Shown: positions 12,281-23,241 of the stretch, piece after piece | Layout of the letters: each line of letters opens with the position of its first letter | How positions within the stretch are numbered: the first letter of the stretch is position 1 | From: Apostichopus japonicus | Taxonomy: Eukaryota > Echinodermata > Holothuroidea > Aspidochirotida > Stichopodidae | Length of the DNA stretch: 64,000 bases | Direction of reading: 5' to 3' | NCBI RefSeq assembly: GCF_037975245.1 | Contig: NC_092571.1 | Span: forward strand, 11,355,917-11,419,916 | Translations under genes and position numbers: made by a program | Notes under the pieces: generated by a model | The model's database searches: none | What the model saw: the letters and a program-made list of their open reading frames with translations, nothing else | Told to the model about the DNA's origin: nothing

Positions 12281-12959
12281 TCTAACCGTGTCACAATTTG
12301 TTGGCTGGGTGCGTCCTTTTCTCATTTTTCTCTCTTTCTTTTCTTTTCCCTTCCTTTCTCTCCTTGCTCCCCTTTCCCTTCCCCCTTTTTCACTTTTATC
12401 TTCTCTTTATTTTCCTCTACTCTTTTTCTTACCCGGGGGGGGGGGGCCAAGGCCCCCTGGATGCGCGCCTGCTTTTGTACTTTTTTTATAAACATATTTA
12501 AGAAATACGCTATACTTTCTTTCTTCGTATGACAGATAATTCACATTGTTACTGCAAATTAATTGTGATTTTTGGTAGGATTTTCATAATTTCTTTCTTT
12601 TCATTTAGTTTTGATCGCGATCTTTGGCATACGGCAAGGCAGTTTCACGAAATTTAAACTATCAGCAAAACAAACGAATAGGCGCGCGTATGATGCGTTA
12701 GTTTGTATCATCATGTTGTGTATACGAACGCACTGTATAAAGCCATGTTATTAAAAGCGTGCGCGTGCCGGCGGGCGCGTGCTCTGGCTTCATATTATTA
12801 TTTTTGTGTAAGAAGTACACAAGTTAGTATACTAGTGCATACGACGCCATACAATATCTTTGGAATTGACGACGAGCGCGTCCTCGTTATGTTGCCATTC
12901 TGCCCGATACGTGCGAATAAAAAGAATAGCCAATAGCAACTGTTGACTCGATCTTACGT

Positions 12960-13201
12960 TTCGCACTACGTCACAGAGGGCTAAGAAACATCTGGAAGGG
13001 ATCAGTCTCTGCGTTCTACTTTGGACCAATCAAGTGTTTCCAAAGTAGGTACGTCACAGAGAACGTATCACTGAACAACGAAATTGTAAGGATACATATA
13101 CAGTACAGTAAACATATACACATCATACTTACTGATACGTTTACTTATTGTGCACGTATAGCGAACTATTTGAAGAAAATAATTTACACGGTGATTATTA
13201 A
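12960..13201 (+). promoter_or_regulatory. Putative promoter of the acidic repeat gene
   Basis: Directly upstream of the ATG at 13202. It holds two CRE-like TACGTCACAGAG motifs (12967 and 13050) about 80 bp apart, with a GGACCAATCA CCAAT box between them. The DNA just upstream (12660-12910) is locally rich in CpG. No clear TATA box. The promoter role is inferred from position and motifs. Confidence 0.4.
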
Positions 13202-16200
13202 ATGGCTACTGAAGACGTCATTTTCGTCGTTGTTTTCATATTAATTTGGATATTTGGGATATTGCCTTGGAAACGTCGAGAAGGTAAGATTATGTAGTTC
13301 ATTTTCAAGACTTATATTAGGCGCCAGATCCCAGAGGTGTGCCGGTTACAATATGGTCATAGGTGGCGCAATCCCTGTGTTCCTGAACGTTCTTGCGTTG
13401 CGTTTTACATGACATAGTACGGATTAAAAAAGATATCTTAAATCTCATACAAGTTAGAAATTAGGTTTTACAGTACAGGACAGTATATACAGCCAGTTGG
13501 GATAATTGCCTAATGCTCATACCTGTCTAAACTGTACTCAAATGTCGTGCTTCAAAGCACTGGTATTGACAGTACAAACAGTTTCTAACCTTGATATGAT
13601 AGAAACACGATATTCATACTGCTCGTACTGACAATAGGAGTGCTCTTGGAAGCGGGATATGACACTACAGTATAGAAAAATGTCCAAACTTGGTCGTATA
13701 TAGCTAGGTTAATGAATAATCCTTAAATTTCGAGGATAAAAGCTGCGTCTTTCATATACGTTCGAAGTGTATTGTACTTTGAAGAAAACATGGTTGAACG
13801 ATTTTTTTACAATTGAACGTTGATTTTAATAAATAAAAACAAAAGGACACTGGAAAGACATAAGGGCAACGATATACGAATCATTCCTGGGTCTTGAAAT
13901 CTTGACTATACCGCATGCCTAAACATGGATGTATGCTATTAAGTACAAACGCTTATATGTTTCAGGTACCCTTTGTCCAGGTAAACAAAATGCAAGACAG
14001 CGGATCATGACGAGACGATCTAGGGATCGGGCTGTGAGACTCTGCAAACGATATCTTGCTGAAATTGAGGCTCGAAAAAATGCCCAACGTTTACAGGCTG
14101 GGATGAAGCAGAAATCGCGATCTTTTTGCAAGAAATCTGGCCTTGATAAGAAACATCTTGGAGAAACGAAAGGTGCGCTAACATTGTCATTTTTCGAAGA
14201 AAATTAAGACAAAAGTCGAAAAATCCAAATATTCCTTCACATTAAAAACATTCCAACCATTACATAATTCCAATTTTTATACGGTTTTGACAATAGTGCA
14301 AGATGAATTGAACTCGCCTGCCACTACCTCCAGCTTATAAACTGCTGAAAAAAACGGAATTATTTTACCCAAAGTAAATTTAAAATTAAAGCGAAAATGG
14401 AGAGATGTCTTTTCTTGGGGAGTGTGGGTGTCGGGGGGGGGGGGCGCCCCGTACGGGCCTGATAATGAATATAAAGTTCGCTGGTATAAGGTTTCGGTTG
14501 ATAAATAACAGTATAAAATTGAAGCTATTTAGTGATAATTTCACTCTTCCATGACTGTTAGTCATATTGAGCAATTAATAAAATAAGAATATATTAGATG
14601 ATATCTAATATGTTTGTGATTATTTGTTTGTATGTATGTGCATTTGATGCGCTTTCCTCCGGATCCCTTCATGCATTTAACTATCAAACAATTCACCAAT
14701 TTTAACCTAAGAGTATATTATTTTAAGACACAAAAGCTACTTTTTCTTGTTCATATGACAGCTGCTGACTTGATGGTGTTTGGAGAAAATATTCATAAAG
14801 TCATCGGGACCTCCAAGAATGACGAGACCATCGTAGCAGATTTTACTACAACGGTAGAGAAAACCACGAATGTTCACACTAGCGCGGAGGTTGAGACAAT
14901 TGCAGTTGCAGACATTGAAACCCAGTTGAAGTGCACTACCGAGGTTGAAACGACTACCAACGAAGAGGTTGACATCGTTACTGATTTGAAGTGCGCTGCC
15001 GAGGTTGAAACGACTACCAACGAAGTGGTTGACACCGAAACCGAGTTGAAGTGCACTACCGAGGTTGAAACGACTACCAACGAAGAGGTTGACACCAAAA
15101 CCCAGTTGAAGTGCACTACCGAGGTTGAAACGACTACCAACGAAGTGGTTGACACCGAAACCGAGTTGAAGTGCGCTACCGAGGTTGAAGCGATTACCAA
15201 CGAAGTGGTTGACACCGAAACCGAGTTGAAAAGCACTACCGAAGTCGAAACGACTACCAGCGAAAAGGTTGACATCGAAACTGAGTTGAAGTGTCCTACG
15301 GAGGTTGAAACCATTACCAACGAAGTGGTTGACATGGAAACCCAGTTGAAGTGCGCTACCGAGGTTGAAACGACTATCAATGAAGAGGTCGACACCGAAA
15401 CCGAGTTAAAGTGCGCTACCAAAGTTGAAACGACTACCAACGAAGTGGTTGACACCGAATCCGAGTTGAAGTACACTGCCGAGGTTGAAACGACTACCAA
15501 CGAAGTGGTTGACACCGAAACTGAGTTGAAGTGCGCTACCGAAGATAAAACGACTACTAACGAAGAGATTGACACCAAAACCGAGTTGAAGTGCTCTACC
15601 GAAGTTGAAACGACTACCAACGAAGAGGTTGTCATCGAAACCGAGTTGAAGTGCTTTCCCGAGGTTGAAACGACTACCAACGAAGTGGTTGACACCGAAA
15701 CCGAGTTGAAGTGCGCTACCGAAGATAAAACGACTACTAACGAAGAGATTGACACCAAAACCGAGTTGAAGTGCGCTACCGAAGTTGAAACGACTACCAA
15801 CGAAGAGGTTGACACCGAAACCGAGTTGAAGTGCACTACCGAGGTTGAAACGACTACCTACGAAGAGGTTGACACCGAAACCGAGTTGAAGTACACTACC
15901 GAGGTTGAAACGATTACCTACGAAGAGGTTGACACCGAAACCGAGTTGAAGTGCGCTACCGAAGTTGAAACGACTACCAACGAAGTGGTTGACACCGAAA
16001 TCGAGTTGAAGTGCACTGCCGAGGTTGAAACGACTACCAACGAAGAGGTTGATACCGAATCCGAGTTTAAATCCACAACCAAAGTTGAAGCGACTGTCAA
16101 AGCGTGGATTGATGCCGACATCTTGGTTATATCAACCATGAAGGCTACAACTACTGCCGAAGAGGTCGTTAACAACACCGAGGTAAACTCATCAGAGGAT

Positions 16201-19200
16201 ATTAAAGCCAATCCATTGCTTCTACTTTCTGTAAATCTTGTCATATAAATATACAGATATAATTACTGTCGAATTATTTATTTAAAGAAATATTGTTACA
16301 ATGTTTTCTTTAATCATTAAGATGTTGCATAGTTATGTGCTTTACCCATTTTAATTACTTCAAAACAGGTTCAAACACCTAAGATTGGAGGTGGAACACG
16401 TAACCGAACCTATTTCAAAAAGAAGACACCAGGAACTATAACAAATAAACAACAAACGGACAAGGAAAATAAAGAAACAAGGAAAATGGGTCATCAACAG
16501 AAAGCCAGAACAACGAAATATCAGGAAACAAAACGGCGAGAATTCTTCACATCTCCTTACCAGGTAACGGTACAAGCAATGAACTCTCCTAGACCAAGGA
16601 GTATACTTTAAGAATATCCTATCGGTAGAAAATATCAATATCAATATTTTGTAGAAACCAAGTGGTTTAGTTTCCCTTAGGAAATATACGTTTTCTCGTG
16701 TTCTTTCTTGATCCAGAATCAATCACGCAAACCTCGGAGATATCGAATAGGAGTTACACCAGCACTACCGCAACAACTCCAGTGGCAGGTTCCAGTGGTT
16801 TACAAGAAAAATCTGAATAATACCAAGAAATTCAGAAATAAACAGGTGAGAGCTCTATTTGCTGACCATCTCGAGACCATCAACTTGACCGTTGCTCTCC
16901 CGCATCATGCAGACATCCAAAATACAGACGAAATATTGTCAAAATAAATCTATTCAACTGCGTCTAAAGGCCCACAGCCAACTGCTTACTGATACAACCT
17001 ATAAACATAAGTTATCCAAAGTAATATTGCCTTGGAATGTTTAATCGACATTTCCCAAATAAACTAAATGTAAGCATAATTAATTTGACAATATGCTTGA
17101 TGCAACATCTAATGAATATATTGAGAAAATGTAATCTAGCTTCAATGTTTGTCAGTAAGATCCTTGAAACGGTTGTGCTTTTATTTTTATTTTATTTGTA
17201 GTTTTGGGGTACCTAGAGGTTGCCCATCCTGTGTGTGGGTGTGTTTGTAGAGAGAAAGAGAGAGGGGGAGGCTGGGGATAGGCGGAGCTAGGGAGGAGCT
17301 GCTTGTAAATTATTTGAAGCCAAGACATGATAGCCAGAAACCCAGTCAATTCTGATCGTAAATGACTTAAGAATTTGCTAGAAACATTAATGTATCTTCC
17401 TATTAACGATCTGATGTGTAAAAAAAAATTCCATGCATGTTGATAACAGAAAGTTGACGGAGATGTCGGTGAGGAAAAACGATTGTGCAATAAGATCGAA
17501 GACGAAATAAAGAAAGCACTGAAGATCTTTGAATCCAAAGATACCATTGCAACAGCCAATCAAAGCAAGAAAGAAAACACAGACGTCACAATAGCAGCCA
17601 ATCATAGCAAAGAAAAGAAGTTTTGCGAACAAAAAGAGGAAGCTACTAATAAAAAGAGATCGAGACATCTTGCTAGAAGACAGAGGCAAAAGGTGAGAAA
17701 GGCATATCTTGTATACTAGATAGGGGTCGTCTATGTCGGTATGAATTTTATTAGATTTCATCTCCAAACGTATCACTATGCATTACGTGTGGATGTCGGA
17801 AAAACGATATAGACTCTTGCATATTATATATAATGTCGGGTCGTTGATATTGCAGTGGCCTCCAAATTTGCTGGATAAAAGAGATTGTGATTACAATAGA
17901 GAGAGAGAGAAAGAAGCTTCATCAACGAGCCTTGTTTACCATAATAATCAGAAGGGAGTTGAAATTGGTTCTTCTCACTATATTAACTAAATGTTGCATC
18001 TAGCATATTGTCAAAGCAACTATGCTTACATTTAGTATATTTTAGGAAATGTCGATTAAACATTCCAAGAAACATTACTTTGGATAACTTATGTTTATAG
18101 GTTGTATCAGTGGGCAGTTGGCTGTGGGCTTTAGACGAAGTTTATTGGATTTATTTTGACAATGTGTTTTACTCACCAGGAAAGAAAGAGGGCTGCAAAG
18201 TCTTTAAAGGAAGCCGAAACAACTGTAGACATTGAAAGCGAGTTGAAGCGCACTACCGAGGTTGAATCGACTACCAGCAGAGAGGTTGACACCGAGAACG
18301 AGTTAAAGTGCCCTACCGAGGTTGAAACGACTACCTACCAAAAGGTTGCCACCGAAACTAGCTTGAAGTTAACAAACGACGTTGAAACCAACGAAGTGGT
18401 TGACATCGAAACCGAGTTGGAGAGCACTACCGAGGTTGAAACGACTACCAACGAAGTGGTTGACACCGAATCCGAGTTGAAGTGCGCTACCGAGGTTGAA
18501 ACGACTCCTAACGAAGTGGTTGAGACCGAAACCGGTTTGAAGTTTACAACCGAGGTTGAAACGAACGAAGTGGTTGACACCGAAACTGAGTTAAAGTGCA
18601 CAACCGAGGTTAAAACGACTACCAACGAAGAGGTTGACATCGAAACTGAGTTAAAATCCCACACCAATGTTGAAACGACTACCAATGAAGTGGTTGACAC
18701 CGAAACTGATTTGAAGTTTATCACCGAGGTTAAAACGACTACCAACGAAGTGGCTGACACCAAAGCTGAGTTGAAGTTAATCACCGAGGTTGAAACGACT
18801 ACTCACGAAGAGGTTGACATCGAAACTGAGTTGAAGTGCACTAACGAGGAAGAACGATTGTGCAATAAGATCGAAGACGAAATAAAGAGAGCACTGAACA
18901 TCTTTGAGTCTAAAGATACCAATGTAACAGCCAATCAAAGCAAGAAAGAGAACACAGACGTCACAATAGCAGCCAATCAAAGCAAAGAAACGCAGTTTGG
19001 CGAACAAAGAGAGGACGCTACTAATAAAAAGAGATCGAGACGTCTTGCCAGAAGAAAGAGGCAAAAGGTAAGGAAGACATTTCTTGTATAGTAGATAGGG
19101 GTGTGGATGTCGGACAAACGATATGGACTCGTGGATAATACATATGTTGGGTTGTAATATTGTGGTGGCCTCCAAATTTGCTGGATAAAAGAGATTATGA

Positions 19201-21376
19201 TTACAATAGAGGGAGAAAAGCTTCATCAACGAGCCTTGTTTACCATCATAATCAGAAAGGAGGTTAAATTGGGTCTTCTCAGTATATTTACTAAATGTTG
19301 CATCAAGCATATTGTCAAAGTAATTATGCTTACATTTAGTATATTTAAGGAAATGTCGATTAAACATTCCAAGAAACATTACTTTGGATAACTTATGTTT
19401 GTAGGTTTTATCAGTAGGCAGTTGGCTGTGGGCTTTAGACGAAGTTCAATGGATTTATTTTGACAATGTGTTTTACTCACCAGGAAAGAAAGAGAGCAGC
19501 AAAGTCTTCAAAGGAAGCCGAAACAACTGTAGACATTGAAACTGAGTTGAAGCGCACTACCGAGGTTGAAACGACTACCTACGAATTGGTTGACACCGAA
19601 ACCGAGCTGAAGTGCACTACCGAGGTTGAAACGACTACCAACGAACTGGTTGACACCGAAACTAAGATGAAGTGCAATACCCAGGTTGAAACAACTACCA
19701 ACAAAGAGGTTGACATCGAAACTGAGTTAAAATCCCCCACCAATGTTGAAACGACTACCAATAAAGTGGTTGACACCGAAACTGAGTTGCAGTTTTCAAC
19801 CGAGGTTGAAACGACTACCAACGAAGTGGTTGACACCGAAACCGAATTGAAGTGCACTACCGAGATTGAAACGTCTACCAAAGAAGAGTTTAATACCGAA
19901 ACCAATTTGTACTCTACCACCGAGGTTGAAACGATAACCAACGAAGTGGTTGACACCGAAACCGAGTTGATGTGCGCTACCGAGGTTGAAACGACCACCA
20001 ACGAAGAGGTTGATACCGATTCCGAGTTGAAATCAACCACCAAGGTTGAAGCGACTGCCAAAGATTGGGTTGAAGCCGACATCGTGGATATATCAACCAT
20101 GAAGGCTAAAATTCCTTCCGAAGAGGTCGTTAACAACACCGAGGTAAACTCTTCAGCGGATATTAACGCCATTCCAGTGCTTCTTCATTCTGTGAATCTT
20201 GAACAAAGAGAGGAAGCTATTAATAAAAAGAGATCGAGACATCTTGCCAGAAGAAAGAGGCAAAAGGTGAGGAAGGCATATATTGTATAGAAGATAGGGG
20301 TTGTCTATCTCTGAATGAAATGTGAATTTCTTAGATTTAATCTCCTAACGTATCACTATGCATTACGCGTGGATGTCGTGCAACCGATCTAGACACCTAC
20401 ATTAGAGATGTTGGGTCGTTCATACTGCGGTGGCCTCCAAATGTGCTGAACAAACGAGATTATGTTTAAAATAGAGAAATTGAGAAGCTTCATAAACGAG
20501 CCTGGTTTACCATAATATTAAACTAATCAGAAAGGAGTTTAAATTGGGTCTTCTCAATATATTTATTAGATGTTGCATTAAGCATTGTGTCAAAGTAATT
20601 ATGCTTACATTTAGTTCATTTGGGAAATGTCGATTAAACATTTCAAGGCATATTACTTAGGATAAATTATGTTAATAGGTTGTTTCAGCAGGCGGTTGGC
20701 TGTGGACCTTTAAACGAAATTTAATGGATTTATTTTGACAATGTGTTTTACTCACCAGGAAAGAAAGAGGGCAGCAAAGTCTTTAAAGGAAGCCGAAACA
20801 GATGGAGACGTTGAACAGCGCCCTCTATTTGTCACAGAACTACCCGAGGAAACAGAACCCTGTTTGCTTGGGGAAAATGTGAAGATCTGTTAAAGGAAAG
20901 AAGAGAACGAGTTCAACATACGTAGAATCAGTCGAGGATACAGGAACTTGTAAAGAAGATGAAAACGCAGATAAAAAAAAACGCCAAGGAGAAGCCGTCA
21001 TTTCAGTGGAGAAAAAACAACACTCGAATAACCACAATGTAAGAATACAGGCAGTACAATCAATTGTACTTAACGTCCGAAATAACTGAACATGATCTGT
21101 TGATAAGAGGGAAGGGGTGGAGGGTTGAAAGTACTGAAAAGGGTTAAAGAGTAGAAACAGCGGAAAGGTGTTTAAACACATAAAACAAATCATTATATTC
21201 AGTTGTTTATTCCTTAGGATATCGCTAGAGTCGACAATCCATCTGAAAGTCAAACGTCTGGAGAGGTCATCGCTGGAGAATCATTAGAGGAACCAGAGAC
21301 TCTACAAGAGAAACATCAACCAGATCAGTTTGAGATGGAGACCACAGGAAGGTATCAATTAGATGAGAGACAATGA
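13202..21376 (+). CDS. Acidic 20-residue-repeat protein with basic block modules (unrecognised family)
   Basis: Ten exons fit by phase: 13202-13283, 13966-14172, 14762-16230 (or to 16182), 16369-16563, 16717-16845, 17450-17692, 18180-19067, 19484-20266, 20759-21038 and 21218-21376; about 1,475 codons. The N-terminus is a hydrophobic helix (VIFVVVFILIWIFGILPW) followed by KRR, a signal or signal-anchor segment. A basic region follows. Then come three arrays of a 20-residue unit, EVETTTNEVVDTETELKCTT: about 20, 10 and 9 copies in exons 3, 7 and 8. Basic regions lie between them, and exons 6, 7 and 8 each end with KKRSRHLARR-type blocks. Each repeat is acidic, Thr-rich and has one Cys. No enzyme domain is visible. 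A polyprotein, a structural secreted protein or a nuclear scaffold are all possible. Exon 9 has a frame break. I do not recognise the family. Confidence 0.75.
13494..13693 (+). mobile_element. MITE family M2, copy 1
   Basis: About 200 bp in intron 1 of the repeat gene. Starts CAGTTGGGATAATTG and ends near TGTCCAAACTTGG. Matches 31834-32032 over its length, including AAGCACTGGTATTG, AGTACAAACAG and ATTCATACTGCTCGTA, and more weakly 36530-36672. No ORF. Confidence 0.7.
14762..16230 (+). CDS. Exon 3 of the repeat gene, about 20 tandem 60-bp units
   Basis: Follows the acceptor CATATGACAG; its first two bases complete the phase-1 codon from exon 2, which supports the model. After about 40 residues the 60-bp repeat runs from about 14888 to 16070. 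A three-unit block at 15481-15660 is repeated at 15661-15840, so homogenisation is recent. Two donors fit phase 0: GAG before GTAAAC (exon end 16182) and TCT before GTAAAT (16230). The opposite strand is also open across the repeat, but that is a by-product of the repetitive code. Confidence 0.75.
16957..17116 (-). repeat. Inverted copy of the repeat gene's intron segment
   Basis: This part of intron 5 is the reverse complement of segments at about 17988-18140, 19290-19443 and 20562-20717 in the later introns. Shared blocks on the complement include AAATGTCGATTAAACATTCC, TTATCC-type AATACT/ACTTTGG and GCAGTTGGCTGTGGGC. Identity looks high over about 155 bp. Facing copies could pair in the pre-mRNA. 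Confidence 0.8.
17450..17692 (+). CDS. Exon 6 of the repeat gene, repeat-less module
   Basis: 81 codons, phase 0 at both ends. It is a near copy of the last third of exon 7: RLCNKIEDEIKKALKIFESK, then an NQSKKENTDVT segment, then NKKRSRHLARRQRQK. Exon 6 therefore looks like a duplicate of the basic C-terminal half of the module without the acidic array. Confidence 0.75.
18180..19067 (+). CDS. Exon 7 of the repeat gene, full module
   Basis: 296 codons, phase 0/0, after the acceptor TTTTACTCACCAG that is shared with exons 8 and 9. It starts ERKRAAKSLKEAETTVDIE, continues with about ten 20-residue acidic units (some shortened by two residues), then the NKIEDEIKRAL segment and the basic KKRSRRLARRKRQK end. 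This is the most complete module of the locus. Confidence 0.75.
19484..20266 (+). CDS. Exon 8 of the repeat gene, full module variant
   Basis: 261 codons, phase 0/0. It has the same start as exon 7 (ERKRAAKSSKEAETTVDIE), then about nine acidic units. The array ends with the same unique tail as exon 3 (NNTEVNSS, then SVNL) before switching to INKKRSRHLARRKRQK. It therefore looks like a hybrid of exon 3 and exon 7 ends, as expected from unequal exchange. Confidence 0.75.
20759..21038 (+). CDS. Exon 9 of the repeat gene, with a frame break
   Basis: Starts with the shared module beginning (ERKRAAKSLKEAETDGDVE) but has no acidic array. This frame ends at TAA 20891-20893. The +1 frame is open from 20883 to a donor at 21039 and reads as charged coding sequence; it leaves the exon in phase 0, matching exon 10. 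The two frames overlap by only 8 nt. A single-base change or assembly error, a +1 frameshift, or a true stop with alternative splicing (donor-like GTGAAG at 20879) are all possible. Confidence 0.5.
21218..21376 (+). CDS. Last coding exon of the repeat gene
   Basis: 52 codons plus TGA, following the acceptor TTTATTCCTTAG in phase 0. Begins DIARVDNPSESQTSGEV and is Glu- and Gln-rich. It is non-repetitive and acidic, unlike the basic module ends before it. Confidence 0.6.
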   Translation, partial: DIARVDNPSESQTSGEVIAGESLEEPETLQEKHQPDQFEMETTGRYQLDERQ

Positions 21377-22260
21377 AGGGGATAATACAATCTGAGAACC
21401 ATCAAGATATGTCAACGATATCAAGAAGAACTAGGGTAAGAATTCAAACTGTCACCACTTCATGAACATACGCCTGTGTATATGCTAATCGCCAAACAAC
21501 AGTGCATACTACGTTTCTATACACATTCATTATAGCCCACAGGCTTCTTGTTTTACGCTAAACGATTATAATTTTAAAACAGCCAATAAAATTTTAAATT
21601 AAAGCCAATAAACTTTTTGCTTCTGTTTTGTAAGACTTTTTTTTGCATACCTGTACTAATTGCCTATAACATGTTCGTAGCATGTTCCTAAACCAAACTT
21701 TTAACAAACTTACTGAATACAAAGGACCACATCACACTTTGTGACTAGGTTTGCTTGTGTTTTCCTAACACCCGGAAGACCACAAAAGGCAAATAGAAGA
21801 TACATATTCAAATCGGGACCTTTGATTAAGAATTGGTGCGGTGGGGGGGGGGCGCCTGGGGAGTGGAAGAGGTTGTGGTTTTATATAGTTAAAAGCCATT
21901 GGCTAAGGTGTGGGGAGGGTGTGGCAGAGGGGTGCGTCAGGGATTAGCCTGTGAGCGAGCTACATTTTTTCTTATTTCTTGTTTCTCTTTCTCTCTTCCA
22001 GGATTTTAGTCTTCGATATTCGATGTCGACAAATGCGATTACACCATCCCAGCAGAAATCATGAGGATTGAGAAGGAGTTAACTTGAAAGCGGCAAACCA
22101 AAAAAAATTAAAAGATTAAGCAGTACACACATAAGCAGTACACAAGAAACAATATTATTATCACATTTTGAATATTGCAGAGATATTGACAAGCATATAT
22201 TACTTGTATAATACAAATATAAGAAATAAATATAATATAAACGAAACCATTTCGACAGAA
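21377..22260 (+). other. 3' UTR region of the repeat gene
   Basis: A donor-like GGTAAG near 21435 and an acceptor CTCTCTTCCAG at about 22001 suggest a spliced 3' UTR. The DNA between has a G run at 21842 and no convincing ORF. AATAAA-type signals near 22226 could end the transcript. Confidence 0.4.
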
Positions 22261-22592
22261 AAGATTAAATATTGTAAAAAATTATAATGTCCTCTGTGTT
22301 TATTATCTGAGTTATTGTATGAGGAATTTTAAGGGTACTTCTCAATACCTATATGAGAAAATAGCAGAGCTTCAAAGGAATGGTCTGGGTGAATAAGAAT
22401 AACACAGTTTTGTTTTTAATTAATTATGAATTAGGAGTGTAAGTTATGACTTGAATGAAACAAGGTGCTGGCCCATGATTATCAACCCCTCACCCCTTCT
22501 ACGTCAATATTTATGTTATACATTATGAGATATAAACTTTGACAATCAAAATTAAAACTTTTCTATCCATCCACCCATCCATCTATATACAC

Positions 22593-22740
<148 letters not shown>

Positions 22741-23241
22741 ACAAAATATCACGAAGCGCACGAACAATTTTGGGGATGAATGTTGCTACGCGCCTGCACC
22801 CAAGCAAATGCAACCCCCCCCCCCCCAATATTTGAAATAAATCACCGCCCCTGATTACAGGTTATAAAATATTAAGTATGATTTCTGTACCATAACGAAG
22901 AAACCTTACATTCTACCAAATGGGACATGATGAAAACTCATATGTTCGACTCTTTAGGTTGTACCACACATAAAGGATATATGTTTATGTACTGAAACTA
23001 AATATTTTTTGGGGTAATATTCTGCCTGCCAGCGGAGAGAAGGGGGTGTAGTGTGGAGCCCCCATATTTTATTAGGAGGTGATAGTTGTAACCCTCCCAC
23101 AGAAGTATATGTGGTTGCTCCCTGATAAATATAGTATATTCTGATGACTTCGTAGCGCAATTCAAGTAAGCTTTCCTTGCACACAGCAAAAATTGTATCC
23201 GACGGATATGTCTCCATAGTGTTCGTTAGCGACGTCAATAT

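Noticed and set aside
12207-12501. Leu/Phe/Pro-rich ORFs
   Set aside because: They span a hAT element end and a CT-rich tract; no splice sites or homology.
14874-15836. 320-codon antisense ORF across the acidic repeat
   Set aside because: It exists only because the 60-bp repeat lacks stops in the opposite frame. The plus strand has splice-compatible exons and codon conservation.
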